The position numbers and the translations under genes are program-made. A model generated the notes under the pieces. It was not told the origin of the DNA and made no database searches. It saw nothing but the letters and a program-made list of their open reading frames with translations. From positions 1 to 18,738 of the forward strand of contig JAEXFD010000034.1 of assembly GCA_023400405.1 (NCBI GenBank): 18,738 nt of DNA. The letters run 5' to 3'. Origin of the DNA: Pseudomonadota bacterium. Lineage in GTDB: Bacteria > Pseudomonadota > Alphaproteobacteria > Sphingomonadales > Sphingomonadaceae. Position 1 is the first letter of the stretch, and every line of letters starts with the position of its first letter. Below, in pieces: positions 1 to 6,168 of this stretch.

Positions 1-500
1 GCGGTGCGGCGCCGGGCCGCGACCAGCCGCACCGCCAGCCGCCACAGGGCGCCGATCCCGAACAACAGCGCCGCGCCGCCGCCATGCGCGCCGCCGGTCA
101 GCCCGAGATTGAGCACGAGCAGCACGATGAAGCGCATCCCGGCGATCGCGGCCGGCCGGCTGTAATTGACCAAGGTCGCCGCGGCGGTCACCAGCGCGAC
201 CATCGTCGCATCGCGCCAGGCGAAGGGCGCGATCAGCAGCGTCGCGGCCACCGCCGCCACGGCCGGCAGGATCGCTGCCCGCGCGCCATGCGCCTCGCCC
301 TCGCCGGGCGTCTCGCTCGCCAGCAGCATCGCGCCGAGGCCGAGCAGATAGCCGAGCTTCGGCCGGCCGAGCGCCAGCCCGGCGAGCATGGGCACCGCCA
401 TCGCGACGATCGACACGATCAACCGCCGCCGGTCGAACTTCGCCTCGGGCGACCAGGCGAGTGCGTCGCCAAGATGGGCGCGGACCCGCGTGACGGCCAT
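1..500 (-). CDS. FUSC / aromatic-acid-exporter-like membrane protein (N-terminal part, cut by window edge)
   Basis: This reading frame starts at ATG 500 and stays open to the window edge, so only about the first 166 residues are seen. After a charged N-terminus (MAVTRVRAHLGDALAWSPEA) come hydrophobic helices (around LIVSIVAMAVPMLAGLALG, LGYLLGLGAMLLASE, ILPAVAAVAATLLIAPFAW, MVALVTAAATLVNY and MRFIVLLVLNLGLTG). This is the layout of the membrane half of FUSC-family proteins, which export aromatic acids or similar small compounds. The start codon overlaps the stop of the MarR-type gene (ATGA), so the two are translationally coupled and very likely co-regulated. A regulator paired with an exporter is a common arrangement, in which the regulator senses the exported compound. 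The family call is by helix pattern and feel; the C-terminal half that would confirm it is outside the window. Confidence 0.7.
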   Translation of the reverse strand, partial: MAVTRVRAHLGDALAWSPEAKFDRRRLIVSIVAMAVPMLAGLALGRPKLGYLLGLGAMLLASETPGEGEAHGARAAILPAVAAVAATLLIAPFAWRDATMVALVTAAATLVNYSRPAAIAGMRFIVLLVLNLGLTGGAHGGGAALLFGIGALWRLAVRLVAARRRT

Positions 501-979
501 CAGGCGCGATCCTCATGGCCAAGCGCGATCAGCGCCGCGAGCACTTCGCGGGCATGGTCGACCTTCTCCGCGCCGAGCCGTTCGAGCAGCGCCGCATCGA
601 TTGCCGCACGCGCTTCGGCCTGGGCTTCCGCGGCAGCGCGCCCGCGCTCGGTGAGTGTCACGGTCAGGCGGCGGCGGTCGCCGGGATCGACTGCGCGCTC
701 GAGATAGCCGCGCAGCACCAGCGCATCGACCAGCTGTCCCGCAGCCTGCTTGCTGACGCGAAGCTCGCGGATGATCTGCGAAAGCGGCACCTCGCCCAGC
801 GCCAGCGCGCCGATCACATAGAGCCCGTTGCCGGGAATGTCGTCATAGCCGCCCGCCTCGAGCGCCGCGCGCATCGCATTGCCATAAGTGTGCCGCGCAT
901 GACGGAGCAGTGCGGGCAGCGGGACGTCGGCGGGCAGGGTCATGCGGGCCGGTTTACTGTCCGTTTGCAAGACAATCAA
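500..979 (-). CDS. MarR-family transcriptional regulator
   Basis: The protein is 159 aa if read from TTG 979, or 147 aa from ATG 943 (MTLPADVPLPALLRHARHTY). MarR proteins are dimeric winged-helix regulators that usually repress their own promoter and release it on binding a small aromatic ligand. The central helices SQIIRELRVSKQAAGQLVDA form the recognition helix-turn-helix, and the wing is DPGDRRRLTVTLTERG, with the typical DxxDRR signature. I favour ATG 943: the TTG lies inside a palindromic operator-like site and has no ribosome-binding site. The gene overlaps the following FUSC-like exporter gene by ATGA, so the regulator probably controls that exporter. Length and motifs are normal for the family. 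Confidence 0.9.
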   Translation of the reverse strand: MIVLQTDSKPARMTLPADVPLPALLRHARHTYGNAMRAALEAGGYDDIPGNGLYVIGALALGEVPLSQIIRELRVSKQAAGQLVDALVLRGYLERAVDPGDRRRLTVTLTERGRAAAEAQAEARAAIDAALLERLGAEKVDHAREVLAALIALGHEDRA

Positions 980-988
980 CTTAGTTGA
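976..988. promoter_or_regulatory. Palindromic operator, probably for the MarR-type regulator
   Basis: TCAACTTAGTTGA is a perfect 6+6 inverted repeat around a central base. On the minus strand a TATAGT hexamer overlaps its upstream edge (ATTATAGTCAAC), so bound protein would cover the -10 region. Size, symmetry and place suit MarR autoregulation; the assignment to this regulator is inference. Confidence 0.6.
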
Positions 989-1054
989 CTATAATTTGAC
1001 CCTGTTCGCTCCCTGCCGCGGCTCGGGCAAAGGCCAAATCTTAGCTACCTATAA

Positions 1055-1570
1055 TCAATCATTTTTGGGATCGTCATAATCTTCCAATACGTCTGAGACC
1101 GGCAAAAAGCGAGAGTTCACGCATGAACGACAAAACATGTATTGAACAGAGCCGTCTGCATATACCAGATAACCACGCCTAGACTTATCAATCGTCCATT
1201 TACCGTGGCGCCCATTGGCAAGCCACACATCGCCTGACGCGTAACATAAAGAATTATTTAATTCATGATTGTAGAATTGACTTTCAACATTCTCCGCCCG
1301 CTTGAAAAAGTCTTCCACATGCGCCTGGGTTACACGAAATTCGGCGCAATCGGCGACACTTTCATAATTCGTATCGCTGCCAGAATGAAGTCCATTGCCC
1401 GTGATCACCACCTTGAACTTCCCCTTTGCAGCCGGGGGAGCATTCTTAGGCGCGAAGGTATTCGAAGGCTTGGAAGGGGGGCGCGCGTCTTTGGCTGATC
1501 CGCAACTCGAAGTGGCGAGCGCGAGCGAGAATATCATTGCCCCGCGTCCGATCTCGGTCGCCATCACCAT
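1055..1570 (-). CDS. Small lipoprotein-like hypothetical protein, candidate immunity protein for the adjacent amidase
   Basis: The protein is 171 aa. The N-terminus has a hydrophobic run (GAMIFSLALATSSCGS) ending in a Cys that fits a somewhat atypical lipobox, followed by a Pro/Ala/Lys-rich linker, so export to the periplasm or membrane is likely. The mature part (about residues 50-165) contains DCAEFRVTQAHVEDFFKRAE, LCYASGDVWLANGRHGKWTI and a CRSC pair. I recall similar C-Y-A-[ST]-G-x-V and DGR-x-G-x-W patterns in unnamed small proteobacterial proteins, but I cannot give a family name. The start ATG overlaps the stop of the upstream amidase fragment (ATGGTGA), so the two are translated in concert. 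Envelope targeting plus coupling to a peptidoglycan amidase suggests an immunity protein; this is inference. Composition is less GC-rich than in the flanking genes. Confidence 0.7.
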   Translation of the reverse strand: MVMATEIGRGAMIFSLALATSSCGSAKDARPPSKPSNTFAPKNAPPAAKGKFKVVITGNGLHSGSDTNYESVADCAEFRVTQAHVEDFFKRAENVESQFYNHELNNSLCYASGDVWLANGRHGKWTIDKSRRGYLVYADGSVQYMFCRSCVNSRFLPVSDVLEDYDDPKND

Positions 1571-1848
1571 CTCGCTGTGGCCGCTTCAGTCGATGTCTTC
1601 CTCGAAACAAGCGGATGACGGAACACCTCTCTTGCGTTCAGATGTAACGTTTCAGTAAGCTCGCGCACCAGCCACCGCAGATTGAAATTCTGTTTGGCTG
1701 TTACCGCTTCATATAAGGGCTCGCCTCGCCCGCTTGGTGGTGGGAAAGACTTACCGACCAGTTCGATGCCGATGCTGTCGATATTACTTGGGTAGCGATT
1801 GGGTGGGGCTTTCTTCAACTCATAACTATTCTGCGCGGCGTAACTCAT
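1564..1848 (-). CDS. N-acetylmuramoyl-L-alanine amidase, C-terminal part (separated from the N-terminal part by a frameshift)
   Basis: This 94-aa frame carries the second half of an Amidase_2/PGRP-type domain: NIDSIGIELVG (the conserved beta strand), a helix LRWLVRELTETL, and VFRHPLVSRKTSTEA, where His78 would be the third zinc ligand and the following Lys/Thr lie in the active-site loop. It cannot act alone because the first two zinc-binding histidines are in the preceding frame. Its ATG overlaps the stop of that frame (ATGA). This start is probably not authentic: shifting -1 at the upstream A7 tract reads continuously through ...EKKKIKSMSYAAQ. The 3' end overlaps the lipoprotein-like gene. 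It is either half of a pseudogene, a victim of a one-base sequencing error, or the product of ribosomal or transcriptional slippage. Confidence 0.75.
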   Translation of the reverse strand: MSYAAQNSYELKKAPPNRYPSNIDSIGIELVGKSFPPPSGRGEPLYEAVTAKQNFNLRWLVRELTETLHLNAREVFRHPLVSRKTSTEAATARW

Positions 1849-2159
1849 GGATTTAATCTTTTTTTCTCTCCTGACGCGCAGGTGTGCTCCTCAATACATC
1901 GGGCTTTCAGCCTTCCCACATGGTTGACCCGCTTGAGCACGGAGGCAGTCTGATACAGCGTGCCATCCTTATCGATCAGAAAATGCGCGCCGATCGCGGA
2001 AGTTTTATACTGGGCTAGCGTCGATGCTGCCGTACTTGAATCGGTCTGGTGTACAATAATCCCGGCGACCGTCTTCATATCTCCGCGCTCGAGATTGAGA
2101 AACTGACGCCAGATGATTCCTGGGTTGAGCAGCCGCCCGTTTCGATCGACCTTCAACAT
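1845..2159 (-). CDS. N-acetylmuramoyl-L-alanine amidase, N-terminal part (frame interrupted at an A7 tract)
   Basis: This 104-aa frame is the first half of a zinc amidase that cuts the bond between N-acetylmuramic acid and the L-Ala of peptidoglycan stem peptides. VAGIIVHQTD (His37) and VNHVGRLKARC (His80) supply metal ligands, and AHFLIDKDGTLYQT is the typical strand-turn of the fold. There is no signal peptide, as expected for a type VI secretion or phage-type enzyme rather than a housekeeping exported amidase. ATG 2159 has an AAGGAG ribosome-binding site about ten bases upstream. The frame ends just after GAG AAA AAA AGA; one additional A, or a -1 slip, would continue into the 1564-1848 frame and give an intact enzyme of about 200 aa. 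Confidence 0.8.
   Translation of the reverse strand: MLKVDRNGRLLNPGIIWRQFLNLERGDMKTVAGIIVHQTDSSTAASTLAQYKTSAIGAHFLIDKDGTLYQTASVLKRVNHVGRLKARCIEEHTCASGEKKRLNP
1859..1865. other. A7 homopolymer (T7 on the plus strand) at the amidase frame break
   Basis: Seven consecutive A residues on the coding (minus) strand lie twelve bases before the stop codon of the N-terminal amidase frame. The required shift is -1 (equivalent to A8). Such tracts are hot spots for polymerase slippage, ribosomal -1 shifting and sequencing indels. Confidence 0.85.
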
Positions 2160-2392
2160 GCGCTCGTCGCTCCTTGGCTCCGGGCGAGAACTAATCGATC
2201 TACTTTCTGATCGCTACATCTTTTCTCTCGCTCGAGGAATTGACTGATGAGCTGCGCGACGGGGAGATGGGCGTCGAGCCGCATTTCTTGGTGTTCGACA
2301 AGTCCCCCCGGAAAGTTGGCAGCTTCGAGCGCGCCGCCTTCGTCCATGATAATGACAGCTACATCTGCCCGGCGAGCAAACGCTTGCGGCAA
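2153..2392 (-). CDS. Possible small hypothetical protein upstream of the amidase
   Basis: This is a 79-aa frame from TTG 2392 whose stop overlaps the amidase start (ATGTTGA). I do not recognise it. It contains DVAVIIMDEGGALEAANFPG and a C-terminal amphipathic stretch (PVAQLISQFLEREKR), and it has no signal peptide or membrane segment. The coupling to the amidase favours a real or formerly real gene, but the start is a TTG with no evident ribosome-binding site and an in-frame stop lies just upstream. It could equally be the 3' remnant of a longer gene truncated when the region was inserted, or a chance frame. Confidence 0.3.
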   Translation of the reverse strand: MPQAFARRADVAVIIMDEGGALEAANFPGGLVEHQEMRLDAHLPVAQLISQFLEREKRCSDQKVDRLVLARSQGATSAC

Positions 2393-2511
2393 CGTTATCG
2401 CGCACCCTCAAAAAGCGCGCTCAAACCAGATGGCCGCCGGCTTCTCCAACGGAGTATTGGCGTTAGCCGACGAGCCGCGTTGACGAGTTTGCGGGTCAGT
2501 TGAGCACCAAC

Positions 2512-3399
2512 CTAAATGCCCTCGCGCACCAGCAGCCCAGGCACCCCCGCAACATCCACCTCGAACCGAAACAAGTCCCCCGCTCTCGGCTCCCGTTCCA
2601 GCAGTTCGGGGGTCAGGTGCTTGTTGGCGGTAGTGGCATAGACGGTCTTGAGGTCGGGCCCGCCGAACGCGATCTTGGTGATCGCGCTCACCGGAAAGCG
2701 CACCGTCTCCATCACTTCGCCCTCCGGCGAGAAACGCCGCACGCCCCAGCCGGCATAGAGGCCGACCCAGACACAGCCTTCGGAATCGACTGTCGGGCCA
2801 TCGGGGAAGCCATCGTCCTGGTGCACGGTGGCGAAGACGCGGCGGTTTTCCAGCGTGCCGTCTTCGGCGACGTCGCAGGCATAGAGCACGCCGCCCAGCG
2901 TATCGACGTGATAGAGCGTCCGCCCCTCCGGGCTCACCGCCGGGCCGTTGGTGATCGCGTAAAGCGGGCTTTCGGCGACGCAGCTGCCATCGGCGGCCAG
3001 CCGATAGATCGCACCGGTGACGTGCTGTTCGCCATCGTTCATGCTGCCGAACCAGAGCCGGCCCTTGCTGTCCACCGTGCCGTCGTTGAGCCGGTTGCCC
3101 GGCTTGTCCGGCTCGGGGGCGCTCAGATGGGTGAAACTGCCGTCGCGCTCGTCGAAGCGCGAGAGGCCGGTCTGCAGCCCGGCGACGAAGCCGCCGCCCT
3201 CGGCCGGCAACACGAAGCCGACCTGGCACGGCGCGTCCCAGCTGCGCTTGTCGCCGTTGGCGGGATCGAAGCGGTGGATCTTGTGGCTCTTGATATCGAC
3301 GAACCACAGCGCCTGGTCGCGCTCGACCCAGATCGGGCCTTCGCCGAGCGGTGCGCCCAGTTCCCAGATGCTTTCGGGCCCGGACGTCACTGCACTCAT
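2512..3399 (-). CDS. xylC: SMP-30/gluconolactonase-family sugar lactonase, probably D-xylono-1,4-lactonase
   Basis: This is a 295-aa six-bladed beta-propeller lactonase that hydrolyses the aldonolactone made by the dehydrogenase encoded next to it. The metal ligands of the family are visible: Glu20 in LGEGPIW, Asn105 in NRLNDGTVD, Asn151 in ITNGPAVSP and Asp200 in DGFPDGPTVDSEG. I place the start at ATG 3399, preceded by GGAGAT nine bases away. An ATG at 3420 is in frame but lies inside the dehydrogenase gene. The stop of that gene is four bases upstream, so the genes are co-transcribed. The substrate (xylonolactone rather than arabono- or gluconolactone) is inferred from the neighbours; the cytoplasmic location follows from the lack of a signal peptide. 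Confidence 0.87.
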   Translation of the reverse strand: MSAVTSGPESIWELGAPLGEGPIWVERDQALWFVDIKSHKIHRFDPANGDKRSWDAPCQVGFVLPAEGGGFVAGLQTGLSRFDERDGSFTHLSAPEPDKPGNRLNDGTVDSKGRLWFGSMNDGEQHVTGAIYRLAADGSCVAESPLYAITNGPAVSPEGRTLYHVDTLGGVLYACDVAEDGTLENRRVFATVHQDDGFPDGPTVDSEGCVWVGLYAGWGVRRFSPEGEVMETVRFPVSAITKIAFGGPDLKTVYATTANKHLTPELLEREPRAGDLFRFEVDVAGVPGLLVREGI

Positions 3400-3403
3400 C
3401 CCG

Positions 3404-4204
3404 CTATCTCCAACCGGCATCGACGAAATATTCGTGGCCGGTTACCAGCCGGGCATCGTCCGAAGCAAGGAACAACGCCATCGCGGCGATGTCGTCGGGC
3501 ACCAGCCGGCCCTTCAGGCATTGCGCGCCGACGATCTCGGCTTCGCCTTCGGGCGTGTACCATTTCATCTGGCGCGGCGTCTTCACATTGCCGGGGACGA
3601 TGCACACCGAACGGATGCCGTCCGGACCAAGGTCCCGCGCAAAGCTGCGCGTCATGCCTTCGATCGCGGCCTTGGCGGTCTGGTAGAGCGTCAGCTCCTC
3701 CAGCGCCAAATGCCAGGAGATCGAGCCGAGATTGACGATCACGCCCGCGCCGCGCGCCTTCATCCCCGGGATCACCGCCTGGGCGGCGAAGAATAGGTGC
3801 TTGAGGTTCACGTTGAGCCGGTTTTCCCAATAGTCCTCGGTCACCTGCTCGATCGTGTGGCGATCGTCATTGGCGGCGTTGTTGACCAGCACGTCGAACC
3901 CGCCGAACTCAGCCTCGATTGCCGCGATGCCGGCCTTGAGCGCGGCGATGTCTGTCAGGTCGACATGGCGATACACGGGGGCGTGCGCCGCTGCACCCGC
4001 CAGCCGTGCCGCCAGCGCTTCGCCATCGGGATCGGCGATGTCGAAAAAGGCGACGCGGCAGCCCTGGCGGACAAAGCCTTCGACCAGCCCGGCGCCGATG
4101 CCCGAGCCGCCGCCGGTGACGAGCACGCGCTTGCCCTTCAGGCTCGGATAGACGGCGCGCAGCTCGCGGGCGAGCGGATAGGCGGCGGGATCAGCTTCGG
4201 ACAT
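3404..4204 (-). CDS. xylB: NAD(P)-dependent SDR dehydrogenase, D-xylose 1-dehydrogenase type
   Basis: This is a 266-aa classical short-chain dehydrogenase. The cofactor loop is TGGGSGIG (residues 30-37), the structural NNA motif is at 108-110, and the catalytic residues are Ser161, Tyr174 and Lys178 (LYQTAKAA). Several stretches match my memory of Caulobacter XylB closely: YPSLKGKRV, the GSISWHL segment, VPGNVKT, KWYTPEGEAEIV, QCLKGR, LASDDA, and the ending TGHEYFVDAGWR. XylB oxidises D-xylose to D-xylonolactone with NAD+. The gene lies between the dehydratase and lactonase genes on the same strand, 33 bases after the former and four before the latter. The ATG 4204 has only a weak ribosome-binding site. 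Arabinose activity cannot be excluded from sequence alone. Confidence 0.87.
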   Translation of the reverse strand: MSEADPAAYPLARELRAVYPSLKGKRVLVTGGGSGIGAGLVEGFVRQGCRVAFFDIADPDGEALAARLAGAAAHAPVYRHVDLTDIAALKAGIAAIEAEFGGFDVLVNNAANDDRHTIEQVTEDYWENRLNVNLKHLFFAAQAVIPGMKARGAGVIVNLGSISWHLALEELTLYQTAKAAIEGMTRSFARDLGPDGIRSVCIVPGNVKTPRQMKWYTPEGEAEIVGAQCLKGRLVPDDIAAMALFLASDDARLVTGHEYFVDAGWR

Positions 4205-4237
4205 GGAGAGAAAGGGCCTTGGGCGGGAGGAAAGGGA

Positions 4238-5362
4238 TCACAGCAGTCCGCGCGACGCGAGATTGCGCATCAGCTCGCGGATGCCAAAGGTCCAGGGCGG
4301 GGCCGCCTTGGACGTGGTGACGCGATTGACCAGGCTGCCGAGCCGCGGACTGGAGATGCGCACCACGTCGCCGTCCTTGTGGGTGAAGCCGCGGCCGGGA
4401 TGGTCGCGGTCCTGGATCGGCGCGAACAGCGTGCCGAGGAACAGCGCGAAGCCGTCCGGATATTGGTGCTCGCTCATCGCCTGGCGGACGAGATCGGTGG
4501 GATCGCGGCTGATCTGCCGCATCTGGTTGCTGCCTTCGAGGCGATAGCCCTCGCGCCCGTCGATCTCCAGGTCCACTTCGGCGGTGCGGACGTCGTCCAT
4601 CGTGAAGCGATCGTCGAACAGGCGGATGAATGGCCCGATCGCGGTGGACGCGTTGTTGTCCTTGGCCTTGCCGAGCAGCAGCGCGCTGCGCCCCTCGAAG
4701 TCGCGCAGGTTGACGTCGTTGCCCAGCGCCGCGCCGCGCGGGGTGCCGTTGCGGTCGACCACCAGCACGATCTCGGGCTCGGGATTGTTCCAATGGCTGT
4801 CCGATCGCACGCCGATTTCGGCACCCCAGCCGACCGCCGCGAGCACCGGCGCCTTGGTGAACACCTCGGCATCCGGCCCGATCGCCACTTCGAGATATTG
4901 CGACCACATGCCGGCCTCGATCAGCGCGGCCTTGAGGCTCGCCGCCTCATCGGTGCCCGGGACGACCGAGCGGATGCCCGATCCGACCTTGGCTTCGAGC
5001 TCGCCGCGGATCGCGGCCGCCTTGTCGGCATCGCCGCGCGCGCGCTCCTCGATCACCCGCTCGATCGCCGAGAGCGCGAAGGTGACGCCGCAGGCCTTGA
5101 CGCATTGCAGGTCGATCGGCGCGAGCAGGGTGGGACCATCCGGCGTACCGAGATCCTCGATCCGGCCGAGCGGCCCGCCTTCCAGCGCGGCGATGTCGTC
5201 GCGCTCGAGCAGGTCGGCCACGGTTGGGGCATGGGCCGAGACGTCGATGAGCACGCCGTCGCGCAGCACCACGGGGCTCGGACCCGCGTGAGTGAGGACG
5301 CGGCCGACAAGGATCGCCTGCTCATGGTCGATCGGCAGCATATGCGCTGGAAACGCTTTCAA
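4238..5362 (-). CDS. xylX: FAH-family 2-keto-3-deoxy-D-xylonate dehydratase
   Basis: The enzyme removes water from 2-keto-3-deoxypentonate to give alpha-ketoglutarate semialdehyde, the penultimate Weimberg step. The fumarylacetoacetate-hydrolase fold shows in WNNPEPEIVLVVD (metal-binding Glu pair, about residues 195-197) and LGNDVNLRDFEGRSALLL. The blocks CGVTFALSAIERVIEERARG, SQYLEVAIGPDAEVFTK, YPDGFALFLGTLFAPIQDRD and the ending NLASRGLL match Caulobacter XylX as I recall it. The frame is open to ATG 5407, but that ATG is part of the operator. I prefer TTG 5362, which has GGGAG five bases upstream and gives 374 aa; ATG 5341 is a third option. It is the first gene of the operon with xylB and xylC. 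Confidence 0.85.
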   Translation of the reverse strand: MKAFPAHMLPIDHEQAILVGRVLTHAGPSPVVLRDGVLIDVSAHAPTVADLLERDDIAALEGGPLGRIEDLGTPDGPTLLAPIDLQCVKACGVTFALSAIERVIEERARGDADKAAAIRGELEAKVGSGIRSVVPGTDEAASLKAALIEAGMWSQYLEVAIGPDAEVFTKAPVLAAVGWGAEIGVRSDSHWNNPEPEIVLVVDRNGTPRGAALGNDVNLRDFEGRSALLLGKAKDNNASTAIGPFIRLFDDRFTMDDVRTAEVDLEIDGREGYRLEGSNQMRQISRDPTDLVRQAMSEHQYPDGFALFLGTLFAPIQDRDHPGRGFTHKDGDVVRISSPRLGSLVNRVTTSKAAPPWTFGIRELMRNLASRGLL

Positions 5363-5392
5363 TTCCTCTCCCACCCCAGCCGGAATCTGTTT

Positions 5393-5406
5393 TGATAGCG
5401 CTACCA
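5393..5406. promoter_or_regulatory. LacI-family operator of the xylXBC operon
   Basis: TGATAGCGCTACCA is a 14-bp near-perfect palindrome with the central CG and TAGCGCTA core typical of LacI/GalR-type repressors; only one pair of positions breaks symmetry. It overlaps the expected -10 region of the operon promoter, so a bound repressor would block transcription. In Caulobacter a LacI-type XylR controls the xyl operon, which makes a XylR-like regulator encoded elsewhere the likely ligand. Confidence 0.75.
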
Positions 5407-5432
5407 TGCTGCGTCGCGGGCGCGGCTGTCAA
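5403..5432 (-). promoter_or_regulatory. Promoter of the xylXBC operon
   Basis: On the minus strand a consensus TTGACA (-35) occupies 5432-5427. Eighteen bases on, CATGGT at 5408-5403 is a poor but correctly placed -10, and it overlaps the LacI-type operator. The leader to the TTG start would be about 30-40 bases. Confidence 0.55.
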
Positions 5433-5453
5433 GCACTTCGCGGTCTTAGGGGA

Positions 5454-6128
5454 TCAGGCCGGTAGCGTTTCCAGCTGCGCGACGATTTCGTCGACGATCG
5501 CCTGGGGCGGCCGCATCGCGCCATCCTGGCTGGCATGGACGATGCGCCAGGGGCCGAGCAGGTCCGCTTCGACGATCGCCTCGTAATTGCCGCGCACCCG
5601 CTGCTGGAGCGCGACGTCGGCTTCATATTCGTCGAAGCTCTTGTCGGTATAGCTGCGCTGCGCCTTTTGCAGGATCAGCGCGCGAGCGAGTTCCCAGGGC
5701 GTGTCGAGATAGATCGACAGCGCCGGGCGGGGCAGGGCGAACTGGCCGATTTCGAGCGCGAGGATCCACTCCATCAGCGCCCGCGCCTCTTCGTCGGGTA
5801 CGCGCGCGGCCTGATAGGCCATGTTAGAAGCGACGTAGCGATCGAAGATCAGCACGTCGTGCGCTTCGGCTTGGCCCAGGATCTGATCGCGCCATTCGAG
5901 CCGGTCGAGCGCATAGAGCGTCGCCGCCGCGCACGGCGAGACCGGCACGGGCATGTCCCCGGCCAGATAGCGGCCGATGGTCACGCCGCCCACCGTCTCG
6001 CCATAGCGCGGGAAGCCGATCACCAACGCGCGCCGGCCGGCGGCGTTCAGCGTTTCGCACAGCAGCCGCGAGCTGGTGTTCTTGCCGACGCCGTCGGCGC
6101 CTTCGATTGCGACGATCATGCCCATCAT
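5454..6128 (-). CDS. tmk: Thymidylate kinase (dTMP kinase) family protein
   Basis: The protein is 224 aa. The P-loop EGADGVGKNT (residues 9-18) starts four residues after the ATG cluster, GFPRYGE (38-44) resembles the dTMP-binding region, and IFDRYVASNMAYQ (95-106) is the DRY motif plus thymidine-contacting segment. The family phosphorylates dTMP to dTDP in DNA precursor synthesis. GKNT replaces the more common GKTT/GKST, and the lid region (ILQKAQRSYTDKSFDEYEAD) has the Lys/Arg expected. The gene is 40 bases downstream of the XRE-type regulator gene on the same strand; co-transcription is possible. I cannot tell whether it is the cell's main tmk or a second copy. Starts at 6128, 6125 or 6119 are all possible; AGGG lies just upstream of the first. 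Confidence 0.85.
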   Translation of the reverse strand: MMGMIVAIEGADGVGKNTSSRLLCETLNAAGRRALVIGFPRYGETVGGVTIGRYLAGDMPVPVSPCAAATLYALDRLEWRDQILGQAEAHDVLIFDRYVASNMAYQAARVPDEEARALMEWILALEIGQFALPRPALSIYLDTPWELARALILQKAQRSYTDKSFDEYEADVALQQRVRGNYEAIVEADLLGPWRIVHASQDGAMRPPQAIVDEIVAQLETLPA

Positions 6129-6168
6129 CGTCGCCCTAGCATGGCGAGGACCGCCGGGGTCAAGCCAA

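Noticed and set aside
2240..2503. Plus-strand frame in the island border region (87 aa)
   Set aside because: There is no ribosome-binding site, no recognisable motif, and it opposes a minus-strand frame that is coupled to the amidase; evidence for either is weak but poorer here.
2500..3796. Long plus-strand frames opposite the xylC/xylB-like genes
   Set aside because: They are antisense shadows produced by high GC codon bias: low-complexity, Arg/His/Ala-rich and without domains, whereas the minus-strand frames carry full enzyme motifs.
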